Positions 1-11,465 of a stretch of DNA of 64,000 bases are shown piece after piece; position 1 is the first letter of the stretch, and every line of letters begins with the position of its first letter. Under the pieces are notes generated by a model. The model did no database searches. It was not told where the DNA came from and saw only the letters and a program-made list of their open reading frames with translations. The DNA comes from Aplectana chamaeleonis (Eukaryota; Nematoda; Chromadorea; Rhabditida; Cosmocercidae). The stretch lies in assembly GCA_029168955.1 (NCBI GenBank), contig JAPDOI010000421.1, forward strand, positions 405,501-469,500, read 5' to 3'. The translations under genes and the position numbers were made by a program.

Positions 1-3000
1 AGTGGGAGTGTGCGGGATGTCACAAAATGTGTGCAGGACGTCATAGAAAGTGCGCAGGATGTCATAGAAAGTGTGCAGGACATCAGTGGGAGTGTGCAAT
101 ATATTAGTGGGAGTGTGTCGGACGTCATAGAAAGTGTGCAGGACGTCAGTGGGAGTGTGCAGGACATTAGTAGGAGTGTGCATCACCTCATAGAAAGTGT
201 GTAGTACATCAGTGGAAGGGTGCAGGACATTAGTGGGAGTGTGCAGGACGTCATAGAAAGTGTGCAGGACATCAGTGGGAGTGTGCAGGATGTCACAGAA
301 TGTGTGCAGGACGTCATAGAAAAAGAGCAGGATGTCATAGAAAGTGTGCAGGACGTCAGTGGGAGTGTACAGGACATTAGTGGTAGTGTGCAGGACGTCA
401 GCGGGAGTGTGCGGGATGTCACAAAATGTGTGCAGGACGTCATAGAAAGTGCGCAGGATGTCATAGAAAGTGTGCAGGACATCAGTGGGAGTGTGCAATA
501 TATTAGTGGGAGTGTGTCGGACGTCATAGAAAGTGTGCAGGACGTCAGTGGGAGTGTGCAGGACATTAGTAGGAGTGTGCATCACCTCATAGAAAGTGTG
601 TAGGACATCAGTGGAAGGGTGCAGGACATTGGTGGGAGTGTGCAGGACGTCATAGAAAGTGTGCAGGACATCAGTGGGGTGTGCAGGATGCCACAGAATG
701 TGTGCAGGACGTCATAGAAAAAGAGCAGGATGTCATAGAAAGTGTGCAGGACGTCAGTGGGAGTGTGCAGGACATTAGTGGTAGTGTGCAGGACGGCAGC
801 GTGAGTGTGCAGGATGTCACATAGTGTGTGCAGGACGTCATAGAAAGTGCGCAGGATGTCATAGAAAGTGTGCAGGACATCAGTGGGAGTGTGCAATATA
901 TTAGTGGGAGTGTGTCGGACGTCATAGAAAGTGTGCAGGACATCAGTGGGAGTGTGCAGGACATTAGTGTTAGTGTGCAGGACGTCAGTGGGAGTGTGCA
1001 GGACATTAGTGGGAGTGTGCAGGACATTAGTGGGAGTGTGCAGCACCTCATAGAAAGTGTGTAGTACATCAGTGGAAGGGTGCAGGGCATTAGTGGGATT
1101 GTGCAGGATGTCACAGAATAGTCAGTGGGAGTGTGCAGGACGTCAGTGGGAGCGTGCAGGACATTAGTGGGAGTGTGCAGCACCTCATCGAAAGTGTGTA
1201 GTACATCAGTGGAAGGGTGCAGGACATCAGTGGGAGTGTGCAGGACGTCATAGAAAGTGTGCAGGACATCAGTGGGAGTGTGCAGGATGTCACAGAATGT
1301 GTGCAGGACGTCATAGAAAAAGAGCAGGATGTCATAGAAAGTGTGCAGGACGTCAGTGGGAGTGTGCAGGACATTAGTGGTAGTGTGCAGGACGTCAGCG
1401 GGAGTGTGCAGGATGTCACATAGTGTGTGCAGGACGTCATAGAAAGTGCGCAGGATGTCATAGAAAGTGTGCAGGACATCAGTGGGAGTGTGCAATATAT
1501 TAGTGGGAGTGTGTCGGACGTCATAGAAAGTGTGCAGGACATCAGTGGGAGTGTGCAGGACATTAGTGTTAGTGTGCAGGACGTCAGTGGGAGTGTGCAG
1601 GACATTAGTGGGAGTGTGCAGCACCTCATCGAAAGTGTGTAGTACATCAGTGGAAGGGTGCAGGACATTAGTGGGAGTGTGCAGGACGTCAGTGGGAGTG
1701 TGCAGGACATTAGTGGTAGTGGGCAGGACGTCAGTGGGAGTGTGCAGGACGCCATAGAAAGTGTGCAGGACATCAGTGGGAGAGTGCAGCACCTCATAGA
1801 AAGTGTGTAGTACATCAGTGGAAGGGTGCAGGACATTAGTGGGAGTGTGCAGGACGTCATAGAAAGTGTGCAGGACATCAGTGGGAGTGTGCAGGATGTC
1901 ACAGAATGTGTGCATGACGTCATAGAAAGTGCGCAGAATGTCATATAAAGTGTGCAGGACGTCAGTGGGAGTGTGCAGAAAATAAGTGGGAGAGTGCAGC
2001 ACCTCATAGAAAGTGTGTAGTGCATCAGTGGAAGGGTGCAGGACATTAGTGTTAGTGTGCAGGACGTCAGTGGGAGTGTGTAGGACATTAGTGGGAGTGT
2101 GCAGCACCTCATCAAAAGTGTGTAGTACATCAGTGGAAGGGTGCAGGACATTAGTGGGAGTGTGCAGGACGTCATAGAAATTGTGCAGGACGTCATAGAA
2201 AAAGATCGCAGGATGTCATAGAAAGTGTGCAGGACGTCAGTGGGAGTGTGCAGGACATTAGTGGTAGCGTGCAGGACGTCAGCGGGAGTGTGCAGGATGT
2301 CACAGAATGTGTGCAGGACGTCATAGAAAGTGCGTAGGATGTCATAGAAAGTGTGCAGGACATCAGTGGGAGTGTGCAATATATTAGTGGGAGTGTGTCG
2401 GACGTCATAGAAAGTGTGCAGGACTTCAGTGGGAGTGTGCAGGACGGCAGTGGGAGCGTGCAGGACATTAGTGGGAGTGTGCAGCACCTCATCGAAAGTG
2501 TGTAGTACATCAGTGGAAGGGTGCAGGATATCAGTGGGAGTGTGCAGGATGTCACAGAATGTGTGCAGGACGTCATAGAAAAAGAGCAGGATGTCATAGA
2601 AAGTGTGCAGAACGTCAGTGGGAGTGTGCAGGACGTCAGCGGGAGTGTGCAGGATGTCACATAATGTGTTCAGGACGTCATAGAAAGTGCGCAGTATGTC
2701 ATAGAAAGTGTGCAGGACATCAGTGGGAGTGTGCAATATATTAGTGGGAGTGTGTCGGACGTCATATAAAGTGTGCAGGACGTCAGTGGAAGTGTGCAGG
2801 ACATTAGTGGGAGTGTGCAGCGCCTCATCGAAAGTGTGTAGTACATCAGTGGAAGGGTGCAGGACATCAGTGGGAGTGTGCAGGATGTCACAGAATGTGT
2901 GCAGGACGTCATAGAAAAAGAGGAGGATGTCATAGAAAGTGTGCAGGACATCAGTGGGAGTGTGCAGGACATTAGCGGGAGTGTGCAGGATGTCACAGAA

Positions 3001-6000
3001 TGTGTGCAGGACGTCATAGAAAGTGCGCAGGATGTCATAGAAAGTGTGCAGGACATCAGTGGAAGGGTGCAGGACATTAGTGGGAGTGTGCAGGACGTCA
3101 TAGAAAGTGTGCAGGACATCAGTGTGAGTGTGCAGCACCTCATAGAAAGTGTGTAGTACATCAGTGGAAGGGTGCAGGGCATTAGTGGGATTGTGCAGGA
3201 TGTCACAGAATAGTCAGTGGGAGTGTGCAGGACGTCAGTGGGAGCGTGCAGGACATTAGTGGGAGTGTGCAGCACCTCATCTAAAGTGTGTAGTACATCA
3301 GTGGAAGGGTGCAGGACATCAGTGGGAGTGTGCAGGACGTCATAGAAAGTGTGCAGGACATCAGTGGGAGTGTGCAGGATGTCACAGAATGTGTGCAGGA
3401 CGTCATAGAAAAAGAGCAGGATGTCATAGAAAGTGTGCAGGACGTCAGTGGGAGTGTGCAGGACATTAGTGGTAGTGTGCAGGACGTCAGCGGGAGTGTG
3501 CAGGATGTCACATAGAGTGTGCAGGACGTCATAGAGAGTGCGCAGGATGTCATAGAAAGTGTGCAGGACATAAGTGGGAGTGTGCAATATATTAGTGGGA
3601 GTGTGTCGGACGTCATAGAAAGTGTGCACGACATCAGTGGGAGTGTGCAGGACATTAGTGTTAGTGTGCAGGACGTCAGTGGGAGTGTGCAGGACATTAG
3701 TGGGAGTGTGCAGCACCTCATCGAATGTGTGTAGTACATCAGTATGTGTGCAGGATGTCACAGAATGTGTGCAGGACGTCATAGAAAAAGCGCAGGATGT
3801 CATAGAACGTGTGCAGGACGTCAGTGGGAGTGTGCAGGACATTAGTGGTAGTGTGCAGGACGTCAGCGGGAGTGTGCAGGATGTCACATAGTGTGTGCAG
3901 GACGTCATAGAAAGTGCGCAGGATGTCATAGAAAGTGTGCAGGACATCAGTGGGAGTGTGCAATATATTAGTGGGAGTGTGTCGGACGTCATAGAAAGTG
4001 TGCAGGACGTCAGTGGGAGTGTGCAGGACGGCAGTGGGAGCGTGCAGGACATTAGTGGGAGTGTGCAGCACCTCATCGGAAGTGTGTAGTACATCAGTGG
4101 AAGGGTGCAGGACATTAGTGGGAGTGTGCAGGACGTCATAGAAATTGTGCAGGACGTCATAGAAAAAGATCGCAGGATGTCATAGAAAGTGTGCAGGACG
4201 TCAGTGGGAGTGTGCAGGACATTAGTGGTAGTGTGCAAGACGTCAGTGGTAGTGCGCAGGATGTCACAGAATGTGTGCAGGACGTCATAGAAAGTGCGCA
4301 GGATGTCATAGAAAGTGTGCAGGACATTAGTGGGAGTGTGCAGAACATTAATGGTAGTGTGCAGGACGTCAGTGGGAGTGTGCAGGACATTAGTGGTAGT
4401 GTGCAGGACGTCAGTGGGAGTGTGCAGGACATTAGTGGGAGTGTGCAGCACCTCATCGAAAGTGTGTAGTACATCAGTATGTGTGCAGGATGTCACAGAA
4501 TGTGTGCAGGACGTCATAGAAAAAGCGCAGGATGTCATAGAACGTGTGCAGGACGTCAGTGGGAGTGTGCAGGACATTAGTGGTAGTGTGCAGGACGTCA
4601 GCGGGAGTGTGCAGGATGTCACATAGTGTGTGCAGGACGTCATAGAAAGTGCGCAGGATGTCATAGAAAGTGTGCAGGACATCAGTGGGAGTGTGCAATA
4701 TATTAGTGGGAGTGTGTCGGACGTCATAGAAAGTGTGCAGGACGTCAGTGGGAGTGTGCAGGACGGCAGTGGGAGCGTGCAGGACATTAGTGGGAGTGTG
4801 CAGCACCTCATCGGAAGTGTGTAGTACATCAGTGGAAGGGTGCAGGACATTAGTGGGAGTGTGCAGGACGTCATAGAAATTTTGCAGGACGTCATAGAAA
4901 AAGATCGCAGGATGTCATAGAAAGTGTGCAGGACGTCAGTGGGAGTGTGCAGGACATTAGTGGTAGCGTGCAGGACGTCAGCGGGAGTGTGCAGGATGTC
5001 ACAGAATGTGTGCAGGACGTCATAGAAAGTGCGTAGGATGTCATAGAAAGTGTGCAGGACATCAGCGGGAGTGTGCAATATATTAGTGGGAGTGTGTCGG
5101 ACGTCATTGAAAGTGTGCAGGACTTCAGTGGGAGTGTGCAGGACGGCAGTGGGAGCGTGCAGGACATTAGTGGGAGTGTGCAGCACCTCATCGAAAGTGT
5201 GTAGTACATCAGTGGAAGGGTGCAGGACATCAGTGGGAGTGTGCAGGATGTCACAGAATGTGTGCAGGACGTCATAGAAAAAGAGCAGGATGTCATAGAA
5301 AGTGTGCAGGACGTCAGTGGGAGTGTGCAGGACGTCAGCGGGAGTGTGCAGGATGTCACATAATGTGTGCAGGACGTCATAGAAAGTGCGCAGGATGTCA
5401 TAGAAAGTGTGCAGGACATCAGTGGGAGTGTGCAGGATGTCACAGAATGTGTGCAGGACGTCATAGAAAGTGCGCAGGATGTCATAGAAAGTGTGCAGGA
5501 CGTCAGTGGGCGTGTGCAATATATTAGTGGGAGTGTGTCGGACGTCATAGAAAGTGTGCAGGACGTCAGTGGGAGTGTGCAGGACGGCAGTGGTAGCGTG
5601 CAGGACATTAGTGGGAGTGTGCAGCACCTCATCGAAAGTGTGTAGTACATCAGTGGAAGGGTGCAGGACATTAGTGGGAGTGTGCAGGAAATTAGTGGTA
5701 GTGTGCAGGACGTCAGTGGGCGTGTGCAATATATTAATGGGAGTGTGTCGGAGGTCATAGAAAGTGTGCAGGACGTCAGTGGGAGTGTGCAGGACGGCAG
5801 TGGGAGTGTGCAATATATTAGTGGGAGTGTGTCGGACGTCATATAAAGTGTGCAGGACGTCAGTGGGAGTGTGCAGCACCTCATCGAAAGTGTGTAGTAC
5901 ATCAGTGGAAGGGTGCAGGACATTAGTGGGAGTGTGCAGGACGTCATAGAAAGTGTGCAGGACATCAGTGGGAGTGTGTAGGATGTCACAGAATGTGTGC

Positions 6001-6480
6001 AGGACGTCATAGAAAGTGCGCAGGATGTCATAGAAAGTGTGCAGGACGTCAGTGGGCGTGTGCAATATATTAGTGGGAGTGTGTCGGACGTCATAGAAAG
6101 TGTGCAGGACGTCAGTGGGAGTGTGCAGGACGGCAGTGGGAGCGTGCAGGACATTAGTGGGAGTGTGCAGCACCTCATCGAAAGTGTGTAGTACATCAGT
6201 GGAAGGGTGCAGGACATTAGTGGGAGTGTGCAGGAAATTAGTGGTAGTGTGCAGGACGTCAGTGGGAGTGTGCAGGATGTCACAGAATGTGTGCAGGACG
6301 TCATAGAAAGTGCGCAGGATGTCATAGAAAGTGTGCAGGACGTCAGTGGGAGTGTGCAGGACATTAGTGGTAGTGTGCAGGACGTCAGTGGGAGTGTGCA
6401 GGACATTAGTGGTAGTGTGCAGGACGTCAGTGGGAGTGTGCAGGCCATCAGTTGGAGTGCGCAGGACGTCATAGAAGGGG
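1..6480. repeat. 21-bp satellite array with higher-order structure
   Basis: Continuous 21-bp monomers, about 308 of them, running off the left edge of the window. Several monomer types alternate: GTGCAGGACGTCATAGAAA, GTGCAGGACATCAGTGGGA, GTGCAATATATTAGTGGGA, GTGTCGGACGTCATAGAAA and GTGCAGCACCTCATCGAAA. They form larger blocks; the CAATATATTAG monomer at 97 and 496, for example, is 399 bp (19 monomers) apart. Most monomers carry GACGTC or its one-step variant GACATC. GGACGTCA matches seven of eight bases of a cAMP-response element. The period is seven codons, so long frames stay open on both strands (heptads such as LHTPTDV or QDISGSV). I read these as a by-product of the period, not genes. 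The array ends at about 6480 beside a foldback element. Confidence 0.97.
3739..4895. repeat. Tandem 735-bp block duplication inside the 21-bp satellite
   Basis: The segment beginning at 3739 (CATCAGTATGTGTGCAGG) recurs at 4474, and the following 420 bp or so are almost identical in both copies, including the unusual AAAGATCGCAGG junction near 4165 and 4900. The spacing of 735 bp is exactly 35 monomers. This is what unequal crossing-over or recent segmental amplification within a satellite produces. Confidence 0.85.
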
Positions 6481-6513
6481 GAAGGGTGGATGGGGCAGGG
6501 CATCAGTGGGATT

Positions 6514-7265
6514 ACTTTCATGTAACACCACCAGGCATAAATCATGTTAGAAAGGAAACCTTTAGGAAAAATAAATGAAATTCCTGAAAGTTTAGGTTCC
6601 TGGCAAAAGTAAAGATTTGGCATGGCCATTTTTTCGAAAAATTAGAAATATACTCAGGTAAAAGGGGAAGGTAAAGAAAAATGAAAAAAAAAGTTTTGAA
6701 ATATTCCTGAGAACAATTTGGCGTAGAATAATTCGATTTTCGGGAAATGTAGTGAAACAGTTGAAAGTATGATTTGGACGTCGAGTTAGAACCAGCTATT
6801 TATAAGAGTTGTGATAAATGAGAGATCGCATTGTATAAGCTTATCCGTAGAACATATCAAGGCAAAATCACGCGTGATATGGAACAAACAGTTGATTTTA
6901 CTTCACTTAATACGTGAAGACTGCGGCACTCCAGCTCCAAAACGAGCTTTTACTGCTTGCCTTATCACGCGTGATTTTGCTTCGATATGTTCTACGGATA
7001 AGCTTATACAATGCGATCTCTCATTTTGCACAACTCTTATAAATAGTTGGTTCTAACTCGACTGCCAAATCATACTTTCAACTACTTCACTACATTTACC
7101 AAAAATCGAGTTATTCTACGCCAAATCGTTCTCACGAATATTTCAAAACTTTTTTTTTCATTTTTCTTTACCTTCCCCTTTTACCTGAGTATATTTCTAA
7201 CTTTTCGAAAGAATGGCCATGCCAAATCTTCATTTTTGCCAGGAACCTAAACTTTCAGGAATCAT
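6514..7265. mobile_element. Palindromic (foldback) element, copy 1
   Basis: The two ends are long inverted copies of each other. The left arm near 6585-6830 (TTCCTGAAAGTTTAGGTTCC, then TGGCATGGCCATT) is read back on the right arm at about 6990-7260 (AATGGCCATGCCA, then GGAACCTAAACTTTCAGGAA). The arms enclose a centre at about 6890-6960. No transposase frame is present, so it is non-autonomous. A second copy in the opposite orientation lies at 40,236-40,950. Sequence from 6530 to 6590 outside the palindrome matches the outer right flank of that copy, so the element has one longer end. That end faces the 21-bp satellite. Short frames inside it are not supported as genes. Confidence 0.85.
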
Positions 7266-7324
7266 GAACTCTGTTTCCATCTACTGAGATATTCCAGAGC
7301 CTTCATATGCTCGTTCTGTGTGTT

Positions 7325-7526
7325 TTGCTTACGGGGTGGTGGCCATCGTGTATCAACACCCCTGAGGAGGCGGGAGAAACGGGGGAGGAGCGAGGTTCCT
7401 GATTGGGCGCGACACGGGCTAGGACCGGCCCCCGGCTGTTGCATTCAATCAGGAACCTCGCTCCTCCCACGTTTCTCCCGCCTCCTCAGGAGTGTTGATA
7501 CACGATGGCCACCACCCTTGCTTACG
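7325..7526. mobile_element. Small foldback transposon with 9-bp target duplication (MULE-like MITE)
   Basis: Arms 7334-7405 and 7446-7517 are near-perfect inverted repeats of about 72 bp (start GGGTGGTGGCCATCGTG, end CACGATGGCCACCACCC) around a 40-bp loop. Immediately outside them the 9-mer TTGCTTACG is directly repeated at 7325-7333 and 7518-7526. A 9-bp target-site duplication is the hallmark of Mutator-like elements, so this 184-bp element is best read as a non-autonomous MULE-type MITE. It encodes no transposase. The intact duplication and well-matched arms suggest fairly recent insertion. An expressed hairpin (microRNA-like) is possible but less likely. Confidence 0.85.
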
Positions 7527-8600
7527 CAATTAAACTGCACGCAGTGCCGCCTACCGTAACCAGAAAATATAGGTTCTCTGACCTCTAGCATAGCCAATTA
7601 GATGCAAACAGAGTATGGCCCCTTTTGCACAGTGGCATTTCGCTGTCGCTGCCTTCCGCGGAAGGTCAATTACTGTTAAGTTTCGAAATCTCCCCTTTGA
7701 GGATGTGCCCCGCAAAACCAAATTCAGCGAAACCCCTATGTATATCTAGGGCCAATTTCTGCTTGACAGCCTCTTAGAGATATTGTGCAAACCATAATGA
7801 CCTCATCAGAATGAACTTTCGGCCCACAGAGAGATAAACGCAGAGAAGAGACGACGAAACAAGCTGGGTGCTTTATATGAAGTCGCGGACAAGACACGCT
7901 ATTTGACGTCACATTTCCAAAAAAGGACGGACAGCGGTGCTCAGCAGTACGATCCGCGGCAGTTCTCAGGGCGATCCGCGGCGCCTGCAGGACCATCCGC
8001 GGCGCTAGCAGGATGGTCCGCGGCCCATTGGATCGTCCGATCGTCGGCCGCGGACGATCCTGCAAATGCGCCGCGGATCGTCCTTGAACTTCTGCGAGGA
8101 TCCTCAGACAAGGATATGGGATCACACGGGCACCAAAGGCAAAAAACCGCCGGGTAATCCCACATCCCTGTATGAGAATCCTCGCAACCGCGCCGCAGCA
8201 CGCTTTCGTAGTCAGCGTGCACTCTGCGGACTGAACGGCATTGCGTAGATGAATTGTAGACAGTCCCGTCGAAAATCCTTGCCCAACTCATCGAGGGCCG
8301 CGGCCGGGCCGGACCACACGCTTAAACTCCATCACGAATCCGCAGCTCTGGCTGCGCTGTTGGCCGGCGGCTTTCGAATTGTGAACATCTGTGGCAGTCG
8401 GGAGCTTTGTGTCTTGCGTCTGCGCGTGCGGCTCTGGCCAACCGCTGCCCCTGATGATTTTCACTAGAATTCCCGGATTGACAGTAGACTATGTAGTTCC
8501 TGCTTGGTTACGTGGAAGTGTCAGCATTCACAGAAAAATTTTCAGCTTCTGGTCAGCCGGAATTTCGAAAAAGCGCCTCCCATATAAAACATCTTTGATA
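7527..8600. other. Gene-free stretch with GC-rich CCGCGG motifs
   Basis: No coding region is supported here. Between about 7950 and 8085 the motif ATCCGCGGC or GTCCGCGGC and its inverse recur irregularly, giving a short GC-rich cluster of palindromes. Open frames in this part have low-complexity, repeat-derived translations. The last part (8560-8635) becomes pyrimidine-rich and leads into the acceptor of the small gene. Confidence 0.6.
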
Positions 8601-8620
8601 GAAAGATTGCTAACATTTCC

Positions 8621-8635
8621 TTCTTTTATCTACAG
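8621..8635 (+). promoter_or_regulatory. 3' splice or spliced-leader trans-splice acceptor
   Basis: The tract TTCTTTTATCTACAG ends directly before an ATG at 8636. In nematodes an acceptor immediately upstream of a start codon is typical of spliced-leader trans-splicing with almost no 5' UTR. It could instead be an ordinary acceptor of an internal exon that happens to begin with a methionine codon; no upstream coding exon was recognised. Confidence 0.5.
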
Positions 8636-9850
8636 ATGAATAAGCTATACTCGAAGAAGTGGGAGGAGCGCAAGGTCGGGCTTGTTGAAGTTCAGCAGAA
8701 GCTTCAGAATGCCCCCTCATCGGATACTATAAACTACCTCGACAGCGCGATAGCTATTCTGCAGAAGCACCTCAAAGATCCTCTGTACAATGTAAGTTTG
8801 TCGGTCAGACTGCCCGTGTTTTAGGCAAGTTCTCTGATAGTCACGTTGAGAGAATTGGTCAGGAGCTTCCTGTACCCTCCATACTTGTTCAGGTCCAAAG
8901 CCTTCTTCTAATAATGCTCTCCAAATTATCAGACAGGTGTTCAGGTTTATGTGAGCGCTTTGGATCTGTTTGACTTTGTCTGCACGCGATTCATGGTTGA
9001 CCATCAACTGCAGCGGGCAGCAGCGAGCATTGCGCGCTCGACTTGCAATACCATCATTTTAAGAGCTAGCGACACGGTAGATCCACTTCTTTAAAAGCAG
9101 TGTTCACGATGATCATCCCCGTTGACTTTCCACAGTAAAATGATAGAGAAGAAGGATCCTAGGCTCCCAGTGCCAAAGTAACGGTAGAAAACGAGCCAGG
9201 GGTGGCAAAATAACGGCTGCAAACAAGCGTTTTGGTGCCCCAGACATGCCCCGTGCCCCAGATCCGCCCCTTGAAAGGAACAAATGAAGACTCAGATTAT
9301 AGGAATCATCAAGTGAAGGAAGTGCTGATAAGTGAACTGTTTGCTTCATTGCACTGATAGGTATCATCCTTCTAGCGGTCAATTCCTCCACTCTCAAAAA
9401 TCAACGTAAACAAGGAAGAGCCTATTTTGGCTCGAAAAGGCTTCTTTCGTGTCCTTTCTTAGCATGCCTTGCTATATAGGGCACCAGACCTTCCGTAAAC
9501 CGTGGAGATATCGGAAGTGAAATTTATCGTGAACGCTGCCTTTAAAAACTCACAGATGAGTAAACTACCTCATTTTGCATTCAGGATCGCCGATCGGCAG
9601 GGAAGACATTGTCTACCATGAACGAGATCTTGGAGCAAGATCCAAAAGTGAGCTTTTTATAATCTAACCAAGCCGAGACCTAAGTAATTCCTATCAATAG
9701 TCTTGTACAGCTTTGAAATCGAGTATGGATCACGTTCAGTCGGCGAACATTTCTGCACCTTTGCCTGCTCCGGAACCGGGAGAGCAATCGAATGCCGGCA
9801 TTCATCGAAAGACAGTGGAATATAATTCTATTCAAATAAAAGCGCGCTAA
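8636..9850 (+). CDS. Small three-exon gene, TOG/HEAT-like N-terminus (possible partial gene copy)
   Basis: Three exons join in phase 0: 8636-8791 (52 codons, donor GTAAGT), 9585-9647 (21 codons, acceptor TTTTGCATTCAG, donor GTGAGC) and 9701-9850 (49 codons plus TAA, acceptor CTATCAATAG). The introns are 793 and 53 bp; the short one is typical of nematodes. The predicted protein is about 122 aa. Exon 1 begins MNKLYSKKWEERK and reads like the first helices of a TOG/HEAT array; the LYSKKW plus charged pattern recalls the TOG region of CEP104-like ciliary proteins, a tentative resemblance. Exons 2 and 3 (the latter rich in Pro, Ser and Glu) do not obviously continue that fold. AATAAA at 9835-9840 overlaps the last codons, suggesting a truncated or duplicated gene. 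The first intron contains a TTAA-type MITE. Confidence 0.45.
9091..9545. mobile_element. TTAA-flanked MITE (family D) inside an intron
   Basis: Begins TTAAAAGCAGTGTTCACGAT and ends ATCGTGAACGCTGCCTTTAA, so both ends carry TTAA next to inverted AGGCAGTGTTCACGAT-like termini with one or two mismatches. Length is about 455 bp with no coding capacity. TTAA duplication is characteristic of piggyBac-type transposition, so a non-autonomous piggyBac-like element is the likely class. It shares its termini, but not its interior, with the elements near 12.3, 13.5, 17.1, 19.8, 25.5, 34.9 and 60.9 kb. It lies in the first intron of the small gene. Confidence 0.75.
9835..9840 (+). terminator. Candidate polyadenylation signal
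   Basis: A canonical AATAAA hexamer overlaps the last codons of the small three-exon gene, with its TAA at 9848-9850. Cleavage 10-20 bases downstream would leave almost no 3' UTR. The call rests only on the hexamer and its position. Confidence 0.35.
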
Positions 9851-9969
9851 ACATCTTTTTGAAAGGTTCTGGGAACGTGGGATTCAAAACAGGACCCGCC
9901 CTCTGGTTTAAAATTGAAATAATACTGTAGTCCGTTGTGAACCAGATGGAGAGCTAATCGCCGTTAGCG

Positions 9970-10600
9970 TTAAAGGCACAGTCCAACCTCGGAATCGCTT
10001 TTCTGTTTCTCTGCCTGTCTTGAAAACGGTCTCACGCTGATTCCAATGATGTCTCTGGAACCGTACAAGACCCCCTATGAACGGAGTTAAAGCCCTTCAA
10101 AGATTGAGTTACGGAAGCATGGTGGACGATTTGTACGAAGTAAGCTCTGGCACAGCCGTTGTGACCTGCCGATTTCAATTATCACCAGCAGCGGAGCGGT
10201 GGGCCTCGGTGAAATATAACTAGTGATGAGGAGGTTTCGACGAAAAAACCACCGCTCCGCGCTGTGATAGCCGAAAACATGAGTTCACTTGGAATGAAAC
10301 AGAGTCTATGTAACCTCCGTCATTTGCAACCGATGTTATCTTGCAGACGTGAACAGACTTGAGAATGAAGGGGAGAACGGGGCTATTAATCGGAAACCAT
10401 CGCTCATCTCGCCACTGTTGAGCCCCAAACATCGTAAAAGGGGCGTGCCAGAGTGGCTTCCTGATGTGGGCTCCCCGGGGTGGCTTCCTCGTATATCTCA
10501 CTTATTCGGAGGAATTGAGAGCTCGCACTTGGCAGGTGCAATATAGGGAACTACGTGGAAAACTCAGATTTCGTCCCTGAGCTTGGACTGTGTCTTTATT
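9970..10600. mobile_element. MITE with AGGCACAGTCCAA termini (family F)
   Basis: Left end TTAAAGGCACAGTCCAACCT is mirrored at the right end by TTGGACTGTGTCTTTATT, an inverted repeat of about 20 bp with a few mismatches. Length is about 630 bp. The terminal bases resemble the TTAA-AGGCAGTG families, but positions 8-16 differ, so this is a sister family. Internal open frames (10,220-10,501 minus; 10,349-10,546 plus) lie on opposite strands over the same DNA and show no recognisable domain. Confidence 0.6.
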
Positions 10601-11150
10601 CGGCCCCAGTGTTCCAATATTACCCCATACTTTCGTTACCGTTGTCATTTACTGAAGGCACCTATACGGCAAAATCTATGGTTAGGTGCAGTTGAAGATT
10701 TCTGATCGATTTTCGAACAACGTCGGTAAAATGTGTACAGATTGATAGGGAATTCCGAAATCAGGATGAAGGTGGCACGGATGCACGAATTCCGAACACT
10801 GGCAGGGGTCGCATTCAAGTGTGTTTTACTCATTTTCTCCTTCGATATAGAGTCAAAAAACTTTATATATAATACGTCTTCAAGCAGATCAACTTTACCC
10901 AATCCAGATCATATCCGTTATTCATGTGTGAATAACTGAGTAATGGTAGCACTCTCGCCCGGAAAGCGACAGGCCAGAATCATACTTCGGGCGACGAGCG
11001 ACGCGAAGCGATGTTTACCACCAATATCGACCGAAAATCGATATGCGCGCTATGCACTGTCGCTGTCGTTGGTCACGGGAAGCATGATCCCGGCCATACG
11101 ATGCGGGTTCGATTCCAGCCTGACACCTGAGTTTTGTGTTTGAAGGCACA
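10601..11150. other. Gene-free stretch
   Basis: No gene is supported. The part from 11,080 to 11,130 contains GGGTTCGATTCCAG, which resembles a tRNA B box, but no cloverleaf could be built around it. It may be a remnant of a tRNA-derived repeat. Confidence 0.5.
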
Positions 11151-11189
11151 GTACACCCTATACTTTGACCGAATAGAATGATTCGAAAA

Positions 11190-11465
11190 ATCATTCGATT
11201 GAAAAAGTCGACTTCGAATTATTCGAAAAGTCGAATATTCGAAAAAGGCAAATTCCCGAATAATTCGAGAAGTCGAATATTCGAAAAGTTCAAAATCCCG
11301 GATTATTCGAAATGTCGAATATTCGAAAAAGTCAAATTCTCGAATTATTCGAGAAGTCGGATATTCGAAAAGTTCAAAATCCCGAATCATTCGGAAAGTC
11401 GAATATTCGAAAAGTTTAAAATCCTGAATTATTCGAAAAGTCGAATATTCGAAAATTTACTGAAA
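11190..11465. repeat. 42-bp minisatellite rich in TTCGAA/TCGAATATTCGA
   Basis: About 6.5 units of 42 bp, each with the self-complementary core TCGAATATTCGA followed by a more variable AAGTTCAAAATCCCGAATTA-type part. Because the unit is 14 codons, the frames on both strands stay open (for example SRIFEKFKIPNYSK on plus). A second array of the same family lies at 18,120-18,372. The tract AGTACACCCT occurs on the left of this array (about 11,151) and on the right of the other (about 18,399), suggesting the array is internal to a dispersed element. Confidence 0.9.

Noticed and set aside
1..6480. CRISPR array
   Set aside because: Units are contiguous with no unique spacers, and the sequence is eukaryotic satellite.
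2670..6629. 1319-codon open frame with heptad-like LHTPTDV and TSCTLPL repeats in the 21-bp satellite
   Set aside because: Seven-codon period of a satellite; the translation changes frame within the same repeat and frames on both strands are equally open.
11075..11135. tRNA gene around GGGTTCGATTCCAG
   Set aside because: B-box-like word present, but the acceptor and D stems do not pair and no anticodon arm could be placed. At most a tRNA-derived remnant.
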